Part shown: piece after piece, positions 4,577 to 6,072 of the stretch | How positions within the stretch are numbered: position 1 is the stretch's first letter | Layout: every line of letters starts with the position of its first letter | Source of the DNA: Hyphomicrobiales bacterium | Lineage (GTDB): Bacteria; Pseudomonadota; Alphaproteobacteria; Rhizobiales; S144-23 | Reading direction: 5' to 3' | Length of the DNA: 6,072 nucleotides | NCBI GenBank assembly: GCA_015494375.1 | Contig: WGBL01000426.1 | Location: 1 to 6,072 of the forward strand | The notes under the pieces: model-generated | What the model was told of the DNA's origin: nothing | The model's database searches: none | What the model saw: the letters and a program-made list of their open reading frames with translations, nothing else | Position numbers and translations under genes: made by a program

Positions 4577-5425
4577 GCGGCGCTTGAAGATTGCGGTAGC
4601 GGCAAGGCCCGCGAGAACCGCGATAATCACCGCAGCAACGCCATAGAGAAAGGGATAGTCGAAGGCGAAGGCATGGATCAGGCGCTCAACGCCCGCGCGC
4701 TTGAGGTCGAGTGAGGTCATGTGGCTTGCCAAGTGCCGGCCATCACGAAACAAGTGAATCCGGGCGACGAAAGGCCCGATGGCGACATTGGCCGGCAAGT
4801 CGAAGGTGGCGCGAAAGAGGCTGCGGCTGGTGAATGCGACGCCGACATCCTTGTGGCGAAAGAGGCCGTCTTTGCGTTTGATGCGAATGATCGCCTTGCG
4901 ATAGGCATCAAGCTCGGCGCCCGTCAGCTTCTCGCGCGGCTCGAGCTCAAGGTGCTCAAAGCCGATCCGGAGCTCCTTGAGGGTCTCGTCCGAGGCAATC
5001 TCGTCGAGCGGCCGGGTGGAAAGCACGGAATAGTAATTGGGAATATTCTCAAACACCTTGGCGTCGGTGTTGATCCAGATGCCGGCCACGCGCGATTTGC
5101 GACGTACCTTGATGACCTCGCGCGGCCCTTCGAGGACGATGGCGATATCATAGAGCCCATCCTCGGCTGCTTTCTGGCGTGAATTGGCAACGGCGCCGAA
5201 GACAATCACACGAACGCCTGCGAAGTCTGTCTTGACGTCGATGGAGTGTGCCGAGATGTCGGCCTCGACCGTCTCTGGCGGCAGGCCATCGTCTGCTGCT
5301 TCCTGCGTTGTCATGGTCTGTGCGATCACCGTTCCGGCTCCCGCATTCAGGCTGACGGCGGCAAAAAGAAGCGCAACCACACCCAACCAGAGACGTTTGC
5401 CTGCGATCATCCCTGTGCCAGCCAT
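4574..5425 (-). CDS. TIGR02186 / Alph_Pro_TM family membrane-anchored protein
   Basis: The 283-residue protein has an N-terminal hydrophobic signal segment (about 11-31, possible cleavage near VIAQ at 33-36), a large presumably periplasmic domain, and one C-terminal transmembrane helix (about 258-280) ending in a basic FKRR cytoplasmic tail. Recognisable family blocks are ISAHSIDVKTDFAGVRVIVFGA (57-78), VAGIWINTDAKVFENIPNYYSVLSTRPL (113-140) and a C-terminal part with FDLPANVAIGPFVARIHLFRDG (208-229). The family (TIGR02186, PF09608) is largely alphaproteobacterial and has no established biochemical function. The ATG at 5425-5423 overlaps the TGA of the upstream permease gene by one base (TGATG). 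An AGGTGGAG ribosome-binding site (5440-5433) lies seven bases upstream, indicating translational coupling. A later ATG at 5410 is less likely. The family commonly neighbours TauE/SafE permeases, which suggests joint work at the inner membrane. Confidence 0.88.
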   Translation of the reverse strand: MAGTGMIAGKRLWLGVVALLFAAVSLNAGAGTVIAQTMTTQEAADDGLPPETVEADISAHSIDVKTDFAGVRVIVFGAVANSRQKAAEDGLYDIAIVLEGPREVIKVRRKSRVAGIWINTDAKVFENIPNYYSVLSTRPLDEIASDETLKELRIGFEHLELEPREKLTGAELDAYRKAIIRIKRKDGLFRHKDVGVAFTSRSLFRATFDLPANVAIGPFVARIHLFRDGRHLASHMTSLDLKRAGVERLIHAFAFDYPFLYGVAAVIIAVLAGLAATAIFKRR

Positions 5426-6072
5426 CAGTGCTCTCCACCTAACAGGCCGCCGATGGAATAAAGCTCACTGGGCTCGAGCACCAGGTCGAGCGCCAAACGC
5501 AGACACACGCCAAGGACAAGGAGCGCCAACAAGGCCCTGAGCTGCTCGCCCTTGAGCTTTTGGCCCGCACGCACACCAAGTTGGGCCCCGATGACACCAC
5601 CCGTCATCAGCAAGAGGGCGAGCACGGCATCGACGGTCTGGTTCTGGGTGGCCTGCAGGACTGTGGTGACCGCGGTCACGAACACAATCTGAAAGAGCGA
5701 GGTGCCCACTACCACATTGGTTGGGACCTTGAGGAGATAGATCATCGCCGGCACCATCACAAAGCCGCCGCCGACACCCATGATCGCCGCCAAGAGCCCC
5801 ACGAAAGCGCCGATGACCAGCGGCGGAATGGCGCTGATATAGAGCTTTGAGCGCTTGAAACGCATCTTGAACGGCAGCCCGTGGATCCAGGTGTGCTGGC
5901 CTGCCCGGCGCAAAGAGGTCGCCTCGCCCGCCTTCGACTTGCGGATGGCGTTGAGGCTTTCGATGAGCATCAATGTGCCGACGATGCTCAAGAAGGAAAC
6001 GTAGCTGAGTGAGATGACGAGATCGATCTGGCCGAGCTGGCGCAACAGCTTGACGAGCTGGACGCCCAGCAC
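5425..6072 (-). CDS. Sulfite exporter TauE/SafE (TSUP) family permease, 5' end outside the window
   Basis: The minus-strand frame is open to the window edge, and 215 C-terminal residues followed by TGA are visible. Family members are typically around 250-310 residues, so roughly the first third is missing and the GTG at 6072 should not be taken as the start. Hydrophobic segments lie at about residues 17-40, 79-99, 104-120, 121-140, 147-168 and 177-198 of the visible part. The conserved GVGGGFVMVP motif at 99-108 marks the second TSUP repeat. A basic cytoplasmic-type loop (about 42-78, many K and R) joins the two halves. TSUP proteins carry sulfite, sulfoacetate and related anions across the inner membrane; the substrate here cannot be read from the sequence. 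It is the first visible gene of a minus-strand operon with the TIGR02186 gene, overlapping it by one base. Confidence 0.9.
   Translation of the reverse strand: MLGVQLVKLLRQLGQIDLVISLSYVSFLSIVGTLMLIESLNAIRKSKAGEATSLRRAGQHTWIHGLPFKMRFKRSKLYISAIPPLVIGAFVGLLAAIMGVGGGFVMVPAMIYLLKVPTNVVVGTSLFQIVFVTAVTTVLQATQNQTVDAVLALLLMTGGVIGAQLGVRAGQKLKGEQLRALLALLVLGVCLRLALDLVLEPSELYSIGGLLGGEH

Noticed and set aside
4153..4714. Several ORFs on both strands through the 19-bp array
   Set aside because: Their repetitive peptides simply reflect a 19-bp unit read in three phases, and they have no ribosome-binding site or homology I recognise.

Overview
The window reads as chromosomal DNA of a high-GC alphaproteobacterium, probably Hyphomicrobiales. 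The evidence is the gene families (a stand-alone DsbD N-terminal-domain protein, TIGR02186/Alph_Pro_TM beside TauE/SafE, a PdeM homologue) and the codon use. I cannot name the genus.

Layout from left to right. The first 42 bases are the N-terminus of ruvC on the minus strand. A 394-bp gap follows, holding a hairpin and a 20-bp tandem array that runs into the stop codon of yqgE (minus). A 283-bp divergent intergenic region separates yqgE from a plus-strand pair: an exported DsbD N-terminal-domain protein and a Prx5-type peroxiredoxin. A 613-bp gene-poor stretch (2941-3553) carries two perfect hairpins, a 7-bp satellite and a purine-only tract. Next is a plus-strand homologue of PdeM, the ligase-associated metallophosphoesterase. 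It converges on a minus-strand operon of a TauE/SafE-family permease (5' part outside the window) and a TIGR02186 membrane-anchored protein. A 19-bp tandem array fills that convergent junction and runs into the TIGR02186 stop codon.

Functionally, the dsbD-like and peroxiredoxin genes form a thiol-redox neighbourhood with yqgE. The TauE/TIGR02186 pair is a translationally coupled membrane module, possibly handling sulfur-containing or other organic anions. RuvC is the Holliday-junction resolvase.

Two observations stand out. First, the PdeM homologue keeps the family scaffold but has lost nearly all expected metal-binding residues in an intact, well-translated frame, so it looks like a pseudoenzyme. 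Second, the 19-bp and 20-bp arrays each end at the stop codon of a minus-strand gene, lie in the same orientation, and share a GTGCC-containing core. They may be one repeat family that sits at gene 3' ends. No CRISPR array, IS element, phage gene, tRNA or rRNA was found.
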